From positions 868,001-932,000 of the forward strand of contig OY782877.1 of the NCBI GenBank assembly GCA_963678445.1: a DNA stretch of 64,000 nt, written 5' to 3'. The number at the start of each line of letters is the position of its first letter. Positions within the stretch are counted from its first letter, which is position 1. Source of the DNA: G963678445 sp963678445. GTDB taxonomy: Bacteria > Hydrogenedentota > Hydrogenedentia > Hydrogenedentales > G963678445. This document shows positions 63,854 to 64,000 of this stretch, piece after piece. A program made the position numbers and the translations under genes. Below the pieces are notes generated by a model that saw only the letters and a list, made by a program, of their open reading frames with translations, ran no database searches and had not been told where the DNA came from.

Positions 63854-64000
63854 TCATGGTTTGAGGGACAAGGCGTAGAGGGTAACATCGTGGTAGGCGC
63901 CGTGCAGATACAATGCTTCCCGCAGAACACCGGCGGCGGTAAAGCCGACGCCGTTCAAAAAGTCGGCCAATTCCGATTCGTCCGCCCCTACAGCCACCTG
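63854..64000 (-). CDS. GNAT-family acetyltransferase, C-terminal fragment
   Basis: The last 48 codons of a gene that continues beyond the window. FLNGVGFTAAGVLREALYLH followed by GAYHDVTLYALS is the usual end of RimJ/RimL-type GNAT acetyltransferases, which acetylate N-terminal or other amines with acetyl-CoA. The catalytic and CoA-binding parts lie outside the window. It stops 125 bp before the LysE-type gene. Confidence 0.75.
   Translation of the reverse strand, partial: QVAVGADESELADFLNGVGFTAAGVLREALYLHGAYHDVTLYALSLKP

Overview
The window reads as a chromosomal segment of a diderm (Gram-negative), flagellated bacterium. The diderm call rests on an O-antigen-type ABC exporter, a MscK-like channel with a large periplasmic part, and a bactofilin/M23 pair. 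The flagellum is inferred from flgM behind a perfect sigma-28 promoter. Two prepilin-like proteins ending in an H-x-DG motif, a DUF4838 protein, a DUF6786-like protein and an HTH-receiver regulator point to the PVC group or relatives such as Hydrogenedentota or Lentisphaerota. That placement is inference. No rRNA, tRNA, CRISPR array or insertion sequence was recognised.

Layout. 1-9.8 kb (minus): a surface-glycan cluster with an ABC-2 permease, an ATPase with a very long C-terminal extension, a radical SAM enzyme, a cluster-less radical-SAM-like/GT2 fusion, two paralogous GT4 enzymes and a short heptosyltransferase-like protein. 9.8-13.6 kb (minus): a KAP P-loop NTPase and a NACHT-LRR protein, a probable anti-phage (bacterial NLR) module. 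The NACHT-LRR frame is split by a one-base slip in a C4 run, and its LRR part holds an exact 69-bp duplication. 13.6-20.5 kb (minus): a DJ-1/PfpI protein, a membrane-anchored phosphatase, a TroA-type metal importer whose permease is fused to a DtxR-like regulator, and a TPR glycosyltransferase. 20.8-28.7 kb: a broken SGNH hydrolase and two large divergent sensor kinases. 29-37 kb: sigma-28 promoter plus flgM, a GT2-TPR protein, an FG-GAP protein, an HTH-REC regulator, two prepilin-like proteins and a probable leaderless 65-aa membrane protein. 37-45.4 kb (minus): pyrophosphatase, acpP-fabF-rnc, MscK-like channel. 45.7-64 kb: corA, photolyase, DUF4838 and DUF6786-like proteins, a rubredoxin-TPP enzyme fusion, ankyrin protein, mnmA, bactofilin/M23, groEL with CIRCE, aat, xylB, a 29-aa ORF, a LysE exporter and a partial acetyltransferase.

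The gaps carry two dispersed repeat families. The first is a unit of about 100 bp found eight times at six intergenic loci, twice as tandem pairs, with a terminal palindrome whose arms change together. The second is a GGGGGAAC-type palindrome present twice in opposite orientation. The strongest candidates for new biology are the KAP/NACHT-LRR module, the first repeat family and the unusual glycan cluster.
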